NCBI GenBank assembly: GCA_025024175.1
Contig: QCXZ01000075.1
Span: 5,456,001 to 5,520,000 of the forward strand
DNA length: 64,000 nt
From: Rhyzopertha dominica
Taxonomy: Eukaryota > Arthropoda > Insecta > Coleoptera > Bostrichidae
Direction of reading: 5' to 3'
The stretch's first letter is position 1; the number at the start of each line of letters is the position of its first letter. The notes under the pieces are model-generated. The model was not told the DNA's origin. It searched no databases and worked only from the letters and a program-made list of their open reading frames with translations. The translations under genes and the position numbers were made by a program. This document shows, one piece after another, positions 1 to 10,700 of the stretch.

Positions 1-358
1 AATTAAATGTATGAATGTTAAACATACAAAATTATACTTTAATAATACTAATTGCTGATTTGCCTTAAAAGATAGAGAGAAAACAAAAAAAGGACTAACA
101 CTAACTAGTTGGGAACGACTTTCGAAATCAGTTATAGAATTTAGCTAACCGCGTTAGTCAGATGGAAAATGAGCGGTTGAACGGCTACGAATGGAAATTG
201 CTTAAAGGAAATGTAAGCAATCCGTCTGTTCTCTCTTAGGTAGATTGATGAAAAGTAAAGCCGCTGACTGGTATGCCTGGTTTTCAGTGTAATTTAAGAA
301 TTTCCAAAAACTTAAAACTTTTAAAAACATTTAAGAGACATGCTAGTATTATACTCAC

Positions 359-586
359 TCTTTGAAAAATTTTGCCAGTTGACTCCGTTATATCACGAAA
401 CGCGACGACATCTGATTCCTTAAAATGTTTCTCACAAATATTCAGAGTTTTGCCCAATACTAGGTTAGGATAGGCATCAGTGACTGCTCTTACCCACTGT
501 TCACGAGTCTTTTCATTTTGTGGCATTTGAAAAACAGTATAAATTGTTTCTTTAGTGCAATCTGGAATTTTGCACTTATTCGGCAT
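359..586 (-). CDS. THAP-domain protein, first coding exon (gene continues off the left edge)
   Basis: The ATG at 586-584 opens a 76-codon exon that is almost entirely a THAP domain, a C2CH zinc-dependent DNA-binding fold. Visible residues are the first zinc pair in CKIPDC, the W of EQWVRAV, and CEKHF supplying the last Cys and His. The exon ends at a good donor (gtgagt) just below position 359, in phase 0, so the rest of the protein lies left of position 1. The domain is clearly paralogous to the THAP exon at 14.3 kb, with the same spacing and the shared words CKIPDC, REQW, AYPNL and GK. It is transcribed away from the PRDM9-like gene. The target DNA and partners cannot be read from one exon. 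THAP domains are shared by host regulators and P-element transposases; the clean splice structure favours a host gene. Confidence 0.75.
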
Positions 587-919
587 AATTAGGTATTTCT
601 TTAAAATTAAAATATATATCACTTCAGTTTCTAAAAAAATGTTTGTTTGTAAACTCAAAACTCACGTGGGTTTTATGCAGGGTTGACAGGTTGCTGCCCA
701 CAGTGCCAGTACTTTGCAACTACCAGGGTTGCCAACACTGCAATATGGTATTAGTACACACCACCTCTAAAATTCCTCATTTTTTTCCAAATTCTCCAAA
801 ATAATAATACCGTTTAATATATAGGATTTTAATTGGTTAAAAGTTTTTTACATTGTTATTAAGATGTAATAAAGTGTATTGATAATCGTTTTAACATTTC
901 AAAAGAAAAATTACTATGG

Positions 920-1036
920 GACAGTTTCGCTTCTCTTTGTTAAAGTTGATGTTAGCTAAAATTAATCCAGTAACCAAGACAACACCTTAAATTGAAGTAA
1001 GTGATTGGCTTAAAATAGAGAACAGAAACCGGCCCT
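920..1036 (-). repeat. MITE family A, copy 1
   Basis: A roughly 115-bp sequence in inverted orientation relative to near-identical copies at 13.61-13.76 kb and 60.09-60.22 kb. The ends read approximately AGTTTCGCTTCTCTTTG and AGAACAGAAACCGGCCC. They are imperfect inverted repeats of each other, as expected of a small non-autonomous DNA transposon. This is the most diverged of the three copies. Confidence 0.7.
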
Positions 1037-1594
1037 ATATCACCATAAGTGCTATTTACCTCTGTATATTCTTGTAGAAACAACAGGAACTTTGCAAAAA
1101 TTATTTATTTAGGATTTTTATAACATTAAATAACTAAACAGCACAGTTGTCAAACTAGTATTATGTGCACTATTTATGCAATGGATAAAATTGGAGGTAC
1201 GGTTTAAAATTATAAAATGCATGAAAGTAAAATTCCTCAAAAACTTCACAAATTCTTCAAGATCAGGTCAAATTACTTAAGTTTTGAGAAATTACACACA
1301 AATCGGCAAAATATTAAACAGAAAATAGAAAATTAAAAATTTTGTGCAGAGCTCTGGGATTCAATTATTATAACAAATATTAAAAACTGCTTTTCATATA
1401 TTTTAGATTTCAATTATTCAGAAGACGATACATTTAAGCAATCGTTTTTACCACAGTTTAGATTTAACTATTATAGTTTGAGAACTCATCCGAGTCCAAG
1501 AACGCTTCTTGATTCAAGTTATATAATCACTAAAGCCCTTGAAATTCACCTCCAGAATGTACAGGATGTCCTCGAAATACATCGACAACGTTTG

Positions 1595-2130
1595 ACAGGT
1601 AATAGAAAATGCAATTTTAAAAACTTTTTTGAATAAAACAATTTCCGAAAACGATTGATTTTTGATATACAGGGTGTTGAAACTGATTTTTAAAAAATGA
1701 TTTTCAAGACTATTCTTAAACTATAAAATATCAATTTCAATTTTGATGGGAATCTTTATGGCATAAGTTAAATAAAAAAATGTAATCGGGGGGTTTCTAA
1801 AGCACCGGTGATGTGCACTGGGGTAATGCACACCCCTCTTTTTTAATATAACAAAATAGACAAAACTAATAGTTTTGTAATCTCTAATCAATTCTAAACA
1901 AAACATGTCTTAAAATGACTCATTCATCCCTAAAAATTGATTTTTTAATTGAAAAACACTACACCGCCATTATTTTGTGAAATCACAAAAATGTTATTGA
2001 AACTGACAACGCTTAAAAAGTGGTAGAAAATACAATTTTAAAAACCTTATTTCGAATAAAAAATATCCAACAACGCTTTGTTTTTGATATACAGGGTGTT
2101 GAAATTGAATTTAAGAATATGAATTTTTTT
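1595..2130. repeat. Pair of diverged direct repeats containing a CAGGGTGTTGAAA motif
   Basis: A unit of about 110 bp near 1600-1710 recurs near 2020-2130. Both carry GTAGAAAA/ATAGAAAA, AATTTTAAAAAC, then TTTTTGATATACAGGGTGTTGAAA. The ACAGGGTGT word is a common terminus of insect non-autonomous DNA transposons. No coding sequence is visible between the copies. Confidence 0.5.
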
Positions 2131-2279
2131 AATAGCTTCTCTTCAAATGGCTTATTGCAGTATGTGGAACAAGTTACCAACACCGAGCTGTGATCCAATA
2201 GTTCAAATGTGCAAAAATGTTGACTTATAGGTTGTAATAATGTAATGTACTTTTCTTTTAAATTAGTGCTCAAATTAGA

Positions 2280-2560
2280 GATGCAGTGATGTGTCTTAGG
2301 AATAGCAGAAGCCCAGATGTCTTTGGAATAAATACTGTTGTTGTAAAGTCAATTATAGATGTACATAATTATATCCCACTATCTAATCTTATAAATGCTT
2401 GCATCAAGACAGGGGGTTTTCCGATTGCTTAAAAAGAGCGGTGGTAATACCGGTATTTAAAAAAAAGGGGGACTCCAACGACACAAATAATTACAGTCCA
2501 ATATCACTGTTACCTGTCTTTATTTGTTTTGTAACAGTAACTTTCAAGGGACATTGAGAT
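2280..2560 (+). pseudogene. Non-LTR retrotransposon reverse transcriptase remnant
   Basis: In translation the segment reads like the N-terminal fingers region of a Jockey/CR1-type reverse transcriptase: SPDVFGINTVVVKS, then INACIKTGGFP, then after a frameshift VVIPVFKKKGDSNDTNNY and SPISLLPVF. These match the family pattern of a P-G-hydrophobic block, an F/P block, then P-I/V-F-K-K-G and NYRPISLL. A stop and a frameshift show it is dead. Confidence 0.7.
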
Positions 2561-2593
2561 TGTGAATTGCTATTGCAAAGCCTGGTACTTACG

Positions 2594-3345
2594 GCCTAAT
2601 GGGGTATAAGACACTTTTCTGGAAAAATATGTTTTGTGAAGCTAAAGGTATGCTAATGCTAATTCCAAAATATTTCTTTCGTCTGTGGAGTTTTAATGCC
2701 CTAAAAAAATTATTGTAAATTGGCGGGAGACAACGCCCCTTTTTAAACGCGGCCAGTACATACGTCATCATGACGTATGTACTGGTCGAACGTTTGACAA
2801 CAGAGAAAGGCAATCAGCTGACGGACATGCCCGTAACCAATGACAAATGACAGCATGACAGTGAAAGACGAAAGTGCACGTGTTGTGTTTGGTTATGTAT
2901 AGTACTCGCAGATTTTGCTATTTGTATTTTGATGTTGTGATCAATACGCGATAAACTGCTCGAATCAGTCTTTATGCTTCCTGATGATATTTTGCCTACA
3001 AACTTAGAAATGGTATTAATACACCCAGTTTTAGACAACTCTAAACTACCCATTAGTTTAGGTTATGTTTACATAAACATATGATCATGTAAATAAACTT
3101 GGCAAGGACATACAATGATGCCAAGTGTGCAACAGACTGAATACGATTGGCTGGAAAGAAGCGCGAATTCGGCAAGTCATTGAAACCAGGACGAACGGAC
3201 CCTTCAGATTTGTAATTGTTATAAACTATTCCTATATAATTTTTTTAAATAACTGATGGTTGTATTGGGATAGTAGAGCAAAATAGAAACATTGTAAGTG
3301 ATTGTCTTGTTCAGTTTCAATAGTTGTCTTATACCCTATTAACTG
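2594..3345. mobile_element. Putative non-autonomous DNA element with short inverted ends and an internal palindrome
   Basis: AATGGGGTATAAGACA near 2597 is mirrored by TGTCTTATACCCTATTAA near 3328-3345, giving about 16 bp of imperfect terminal inverted repeat around 750 bp. No transposase is recognisable inside. A perfect 16-bp-arm palindrome lies at 2753-2785. Target-site duplication was not convincingly seen. Confidence 0.4.
2753..2785. repeat. Perfect palindrome, 16-bp arms with 1-nt centre
   Basis: The left arm CCAGTACATACGTCAT is followed by one C and then its exact reverse complement. It sits inside the putative non-autonomous element at 2.6-3.3 kb, so it may be part of that element's subterminal structure. 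Confidence 0.85.
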
Positions 3346-3519
3346 AAGACAGAGGTAACATGTTTTCATCTCAACAGTCATCAAAAAACAAAACAACTTC
3401 AAGTTATGTCAAATAACATAATTTTTAAACATAACTTGTCGCCAGAATATTTGGGGTCTTTCCAAGATACGTCTCTAATATACAAGAAACATCTAGAAAA
3501 TATCAGTAAAATTACAGAC

Positions 3520-3810
3520 TAGAAATAACATCCTGTATAAACTTGCTGGTACAAGTTGGAGTGCAAATGCAAGTGTACTCCGTACTTCTGCAACTGCCTT
3601 GCCTTATAGCACTGCTAAGTAGTGCCGTCCTGTCTGGAAAATTAGTCGTCACACAGGTAAAATTGACATTCAACTAAATACTGCAATGCGACTAATCACT
3701 GGAACAATTAAGTCAACTTCATTACCTTGGCTTCCGATTCTTTCAAACATTGCTCCTCCGGAGATTCGTAGACTTGACAAAAGTATTAATCAGCTCCTAA
3801 TGAGTTTCTG
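3520..3810 (+). pseudogene. Non-LTR retrotransposon reverse transcriptase C-terminal remnant
   Basis: In translation this reads LAGTSWSANASVLRTSA, then LPYSTA, a stop, PVW, and later LNTAMRLITGTIKST, LPWLPILSNIAPPEIRR. This is the characteristic C-terminal stretch of a LINE polymerase family in which W-G-A, LCYSTAEY, P-V-W, T-G-T and LPVLSNIAPP are conserved. It carries internal stops and no other part of the element is present. Confidence 0.7.
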
Positions 3811-4084
3811 ATTTCCCAAGATCAGATCAGCTTAAATTGTCATTTGCACTAAGGAAACAGACTCATGTTTATATTCATTTGTTTTAAATATGATACAATG
3901 TAATATGTTTAAATCTACTATCAAGAGATTAAAAGGAATAAAACAAGAACTATTACAATTTATTAAGAACACATTATTTACTTTAACACAAAACATTAGA
4001 ACAGCGAATTATTATAATAATTTTAGAGTACTATAGAATACAAAATAATAGGATAAAATTGAAGATGAGTTTGTATTTTGTGCT
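3810..4084. other. 3' flank of the PRDM9-like gene
   Basis: AT-rich sequence. It includes an AATAAA on the minus strand around 3958-3963, about 120 bp past the stop codon of the PRDM9-like gene, which is a plausible poly(A) signal. Confidence 0.4.
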
Positions 4085-4739
4085 TTAAATTGAGTGATAT
4101 TTTTCATTATGATGTTTTAAATGATCATTTCGTATACATTGATAATGACATTTCAAACATTTTAATGGTTTTTCTTTTTCATGGGTGTACATGTGTGTTT
4201 TTAACTTACTTTTTTGTGTAGTGGAATATTGACATTTGTTACATTTATGTAAATATTTTTTTGTGTGCTTATCATTTTCATGTGTTTTGACATTATTAGC
4301 ATGTGCACTGCTATAATCACAATACTGACACTTGAATGGCAGTTCAACATTATTATGTTTATACATATGTTGTTTTAGTCGATCATTTCGATTAAATCCT
4401 TTGTTACAAATGTCACAAATGAATATAAATTTATGCATATCGTGAATTCTTTTATGTGTCTTTAGATTTGGAGTGTAATATGTTGTATATGTACACTGAT
4501 CACAAAAATATTTTTTCATTTTTGCATGTTTGGCATTAATGTGCCTTTTGAGATTACCTTTTTGTGTACACTTATAATTACAATAATCACATTGGAAGTT
4601 TTTAATTCCATCGTGTACAAACATGTGCTGTTTGAAATACGCAGAATTGTTTGTAGAGTAGTTGCAAATGTTGCATTTATGTTTCTTTGCACCCTCAACA
4701 ACATTTTTATTCACGTCTACTTTTTCCGCTCCAATATTC
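4085..4739 (-). other. Zinc-finger array exon of the PRDM9-like gene
   Basis: The last exon starts after the acceptor tttgtttttcag and joins exon 5 in phase 2 (AA plus G makes Lys). It encodes seven C2H2 fingers in tandem. Each begins C-x2-C: CNIC, CDYC, CDQC, CDIC, CQYC, CNKC and CLKC. Each has a His pair 3-5 residues apart. The helix contact positions differ from finger to finger, so this is not a recently homogenised minisatellite array of the kind seen in mammalian PRDM9. The stop is TAA at 4085-4087. Confidence 0.9.
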
Positions 4740-7700
4740 CTGAAAAACAAAGAAAAAAATTATTCGTCTAAAACTATAAAATACAGCATTGTATAATACA
4801 CATATTGGGTAAGAGAATAATTTTACTTTCAGTTAAATTCATTTACTTGTGTCATAACTAATTACACTCGGATGGATGGATTTTTATTGAAAGATAATAA
4901 TAATTTTAAGATAATAATTAGTCAAATACAACAGACTTCAGTAGCTCAAAATATAGCACAAGTTTCTATATTATGCTAACATATTAAGCTTATACTTTCA
5001 TAGAATATGAAAAAGTGCAATATATTTTGATATAACAATAAGACATATTCCATCTTGCTTAAATTTTTTTTAAGAGTAATTTTATAATGTATATCGCAAG
5101 ACTACAAATAAAGTTAAAATGGCGGCACATAAATACTATAGGCGATCTTAGAAACACATTCAATCGACCAGTGAAATAGGAAAAGTTTAGGTTCTGACGA
5201 GAACTGACATGGGGCACAGCGTAGTTAATCTTCTCAAGCAACCAACTACAATCTAAATTATGGTTAACTAGATTATATGATAAAAATTTAAGAAATTTTC
5301 TTTGTACATATTCGAGTTGATCTATATAACATCTATAAATAGGAAACCATATTAACGCCACTTATTCTAGCCTAGTACGAATAAGAGAACAATATAATAA
5401 TTGTAAAGTGCGTAAATTAGTGAATTCCTTTCTATTTCTATAAATAAAACCATAAGAATTGTATGATTTTGCATTTATATCTAAGATATGGTCATTAAAC
5501 GTAAACTTTTGATCAAACACGACCCCTAGATCTATAAACTTATTGATTCTATTTAGGACTTCATTACTGATTTGATATTGATAAAGTAATATATTATGTC
5601 TACGAGTGAACGAAAGCACATTGCATTTTGGAATATTTAAATCTAACCTATTCAGAAACAAATTGGCTGAAGCAGGCCAAGTTGGTCACAGTGGGCCTCT
5701 TGGGCATAAAGCCATGCTGAAATGGTGATATAAAATTATTAATACATTTGGCGATGTTCTTATGCATTAAAGATTCAAAGACTTTGGCAAAATTACAGAT
5801 GAGTGAGATTGGCCAATAGTTTTCAATATTATTGATGTCACCTTTTTTTAATATAGGACATACATAGGTTGACTTCCAGGTCTCTGGAAATTTTGATGTT
5901 TGAAATACAAGGTTGAAAATCTAATACAGAGGAGTTGTAAAAATTGAGGCACAGTTTTTTAAAAGAAAACTAGGTATTCCATCTACACCAGCAGTTATTG
6001 AATTCTTTAGTGCATTTAAAATTTCATTTGCAGTAAAGTGATTCAAGGAGACAGGCATTGGATAGATTTTTGTTTTTAAGTTAAAAGTAGTGTCAGATTA
6101 ACGAAAAACACTAACATAATAAGCTTAATTTCATAGATTATAATAATAATAAAGTTTATTTCCAGCGGACCAGGGCGGTCCATAGTGGAAGCATACACAA
6201 TGATACACTAAATTTAAAACAATATGGCAAAAATTAACATAGATAAGAAATCGAGTTTAAAATACATTAGTGGAACACAGAATAGAATTCATTATAGAGA
6301 CGGGTTTAACTACAACTACTAAAATAAAGTCATATTATAAAAATTCTGCATCAAATTTCATTATCACTTCTTTTTTAACTTTGGCATGACAAAATATATC
6401 AAATTTGGAATCAGCAATAGAATTATTATATAAACAAAAACAAGACAGCAAAGCGGAATTAAAATGGTGGTGTGTATGGGGTATAAAATAATAAAATGTT
6501 AAAGAGCACCTACTGTTTAGTCAAGGCACCACAAACCTAACCTGGCACGTTAGAATAGCATCATCAATACATCCCCCAATGACTTTTTGCAAAAATATCA
6601 GACTGCATACAGCTCTGCAAGCATTGAGCGAGTTCTCACCAATAGCGTTAAGAAGGATTTTTTGACCACAATGCCCTACAGGATATGAACTGAATTTCTT
6701 CAGATAAAATTAATGGAGATACTCGCCGGACGATATTGTATATAATATAATTCAATAATTGGGTGACCCGGCTGGCTTGGGCATTAAAATATAGTGAAGC
6801 TAGTCGTGCTAATTGTTTATATTTCGGGTCTCTTGTGACCCTTTATCAAAACAACTACAAATTAACAAAACCAGTATTATACAAAAACAACAAATTCTTG
6901 TAAAAAAACTTACAACACAAAGCCAACAATAAGAAAGCAAAACTCGATATTCTCGCACAACGTTCTTCTACTGTATATCTGTGGCAACTTCACTAAAAGG
7001 AAATATAAACCAAAAATCCAAAAAAACCTTTTATAATTTTGTGATATGACATAATTTCAAATTTTTGACAAAAGTATTGACAACTATTACAAACAAAACG
7101 CGACATCCACCAAACTGCATACAGAATGGAAATACCAAAAAAAAAAATATTTAATAATAACGACAAAAAACCCACAGTATGAGAGAAAAAAATATAATAA
7201 AAATAATGATTATAATTGAAAAAAAAGCAAGCATAACTAATCATGAAATGAATCCACACCTAATCAGGATGTAACTGTGGTTTTCGACACGAGTCTAATT
7301 GAAACAAATATTTATATATAATACTTAAATTGTCTACGTCTGATTTTTTATTAACAGTATTATCACGCTCATATACACAACACATCTCCATAAAAAGTCT
7401 TTTTTTGTAGTTTTTTTCAATAGTTAATACTTTGGGATTGTTAAAATCAAAATTGTGACCTAGGTCCACTGCGTGTTGAGCAAGAGCACATCTCTGGGGT
7501 CTAAGTTTTGTCGCTTTTGTGTCCAGTTATCCTTTGCCTAAGCAATTGTTTTGATTGACCGATGTATACTTTTTGGCAATCAAAGCAATTTATAAGATAA
7601 ACGATATTATGAAGATCCAGTCTATCTATACTGTCTTTTAATTTAGAAAAGAGAGATGAGTTAGTTTTAACATTGTAACACGCTATCTTTATATGTTTAA

Positions 7701-10700
7701 CAGACCTAAATATTTTCTTAATTTTTGTTGTTAAGGATGTAATACAAGGAAAAGGTGTAAAAACCACCTGTTGATCACTAGGGTCTAAGTTAGGTACATT
7801 TGTGATGGTAGATCTTCGTATTTCACTAAACAGAAGGTTCCTAAGAAAAGGTTTCGGATCTTCATAATATCGTTTATCTTATAAATTGCTTTGATTGCCA
7901 AAAAGTATACATCGGTCAATCAAAACAATCGCTTAGGCAAAGGATAACTGGACACAAAAGCGACACAAAACTTAGACCCCAGAGATGTGCTCTTGCTCAA
8001 CACACAGTGGACCTAGGTCACAATTTTGATTTTAACAATCCCAAAGTATTAACTATTGAAAAAAACTACAAAAAAAGACTTTTTATGGAGATGTGTTGTG
8101 TATATGAGCGTGATAATACTGTTAATAAAAAATCAGACGTAGACAATTTAAGTATTATATATAAATATTTGTTTCAATTAGACTCGTGTCGAAAACCACA
8201 GTTACATCCTGATTAGGTGTGGATTCATTTCATGATTAGTTATGCTTGCTTTTTTTCAATTATAATCATTATTTTTATTATATTTTTTTCTCTCATACTG
8301 TGGGTTTTTTGTCGTTATTATTAAATATTTTTTTTTTTGGTATTTCCATTCTGTATGCAGTTTGGTGGATGTCGCGTTTTGTTTGTAATAGTTGTCAATA
8401 CTTTTGTCAAAAATTTGAAATTATGTCATATCACAAAATTATAAAAGGTTTTTTTGGATTTTTGGTTTATATTTCCTTTTAGTGAAGTTGCCACAGATAT
8501 ACAGTAGAAGAACGTTGTGCGAGAATATCGAGTTTTGCTTTCTTATTGAGTTTTGCTTTCTTATTGTTGGCTTTGTGTTATAAGTTTTTTTACAAGAATT
8601 TGTTGTTTTTGTATAATACTGGTTTTGTTAATTTGTAGTTGTTTTGATAAAGGGTCACAAGAGACCCGAAATATAAACAATTAGCACGACTAGCTTTGCT
8701 ATATTTTAATGCCCAAGCCAGCCGGGTCACCCAATTATTGAATTATATTATATATATATAGTGAACTTTCTGAGGACATTTTCAAGCAGGTCAATGTAAA
8801 TCTGGTAGTTAGGTTTCCAAACAATTGCACAATATTCAAGTCTAGATCTTATCAGTGAGTAAAAGAGAAGCTTTATACATTCGACGTGAAATCTTTGGTA
8901 TTGCGAAACAGAAATCCCAGTTGGCACATAGCGACATCACAGATATGCACTACATGACAAACAAAGGTGAGACCAGTATCCAATATCACACCCCCAAGTC
9001 AGAGACTTGATGACAATCTTCTAAGGGAGTGCCTTTAATGTTGTAAAAATATCGAATGTGAAGAAGTTTATCTTCTTGCATTTACTTACATTAAGCTGTA
9101 AACCATTAAGACCACGCCAGCCCTACCAAAAAGTCTATGTCCCCCTGCAGTGCCAAACAATCATCAGTACTCCGCACAACAGTACAGATCTTGAGATCGT
9201 CCGCATACATGTAGGCATTGCAAGATAGTTTTTGAAATTACGTCATTGTAAAAAGTTATAAACAATAAGGGACCCTAATTTGAACCCTGAATTACACCAC
9301 TGCTCACTCAGTAAGAGTGGGATCTGACCCCATGTTACTCAACATACTGCCTCTTTCCTTCATCGCAGAGTAAATCAAAGCAATGAGACTCTCACCCAAT
9401 CCAAAGTTACATAGCTTTTTGAAGAAGTGCAATATATTTTGATATAACAATAAGACATATTCCATCTTGCTTACGCTTAATAGTAATTATACAGGATGTA
9501 CCTAACTTTGATGTCATAATTTCTAGTGCATGCTCCTGGCATTCATTAAGATTGAAGAAGGAAACCATGCTGACAATGCAGAATGTGGTCTACTAGACCA
9601 GTAAAAAATTTATTACATTAGAAGAAATCCATTTTTACATACTGATAAAACCAAAACAAATAATTACTTCATTAATAAAAAGATAAATAGAAAGGAGTTA
9701 TTGAAACCCTCAGATAGTAAGTTATTATTAAGATGCAAAATATACTTACTTATTTTTGCAGTGTTTCTCATGTTCCATTAAAAACTCTTTGCAGCTCACA
9801 GTTGTTGAACAATATTTACATTTAAAAATATCTCCTTTGTACTCCTTATTATTCAAAGCCTTCTTCTGGCACCTCAACATATGCTTTATTTGATATTCTT
9901 TGTCAATAAATCCAAAACAGCAGTATTCACAACTGTAGATTTTCTGTAATTCTTCCATCTGTGGTTTAAAGTACAGCTCAACAGCCAATCCCAATAATTT
10001 TGCAAAACTTTTTCCATAATAAACCAACAGCTCATCTCCTGGATTTATTAGTCTTGCAGTTCGGTAATATATATTTGCATTATACTGAAATGCAATCAGG
10101 TTTTGTTCGCTACTGTGATTCGCACAATTGACATAACGTAACCAGTTTGACTTGGACTCATCAGCACCATCTAGTAAACCATATCCTCGAAGCTGCGGAA
10201 TAATTTATAATTAATAATTTCTTTTTTTTTACAAGAAAAGTTCATAGTTGAAATTTTCGTCTTTTATAATGCCTACAGAATTATTCAACAGAAACATATG
10301 TTTAAAGATTGTAGGACATTTTTTGTTTAACAGATTTAAGAGTAATTTTCATTAACATTAATGCATAAGTTCCACTTTCATACTATAAAAAGGAGCATGA
10401 AAATGTACAGGTACCGTCAGATATTTGTGCAGATGAAATCAGCACAGCAATAGGTGTGCAGTAGCCCAGGTCACAAACCACTTATAGGAACTCGTTTTGG
10501 GCCTAGACTTTGGAGCAAACAAATACTTAGAATGCGAGCAGTTTGCTCTTTCTTTTTCGGCTTTGCTACAGACAGAAACGTAGACTTCAATTTGGGCAAG
10601 GTTAAATCACTATGTGACGAATTTTTCAATACATTTGCTACACAAGATTGAGAATCATAGTGCCTATCTGCCAAAACAGCTGAAAATTTTTTGTTGCTAA

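Larger units (their letters stand above)
6131..9424 (-). mobile_element. Jockey/CR1-type LINE fragment, copy 1, interrupted by a Penelope insertion
   Basis: The minus strand between 9420 and 8760 carries an RT palm with YMYADDLKICTVV and, further on, LEDCHQVSDLGV and an RSRLEYC-like block. The reading then jumps over the Penelope block at 6738-8755 and resumes at 6735-6360 with the C-terminal tail (NAIGENSLNACRAVC, CIDDAILTCQVRFVVP, NNSIADSKFDIFCHAKVKK). It ends near 6131 in an A/T-rich (AAT)n tail. Many stops and frameshifts are present. The palindromic Penelope insertion therefore postdates this LINE. Confidence 0.65.
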
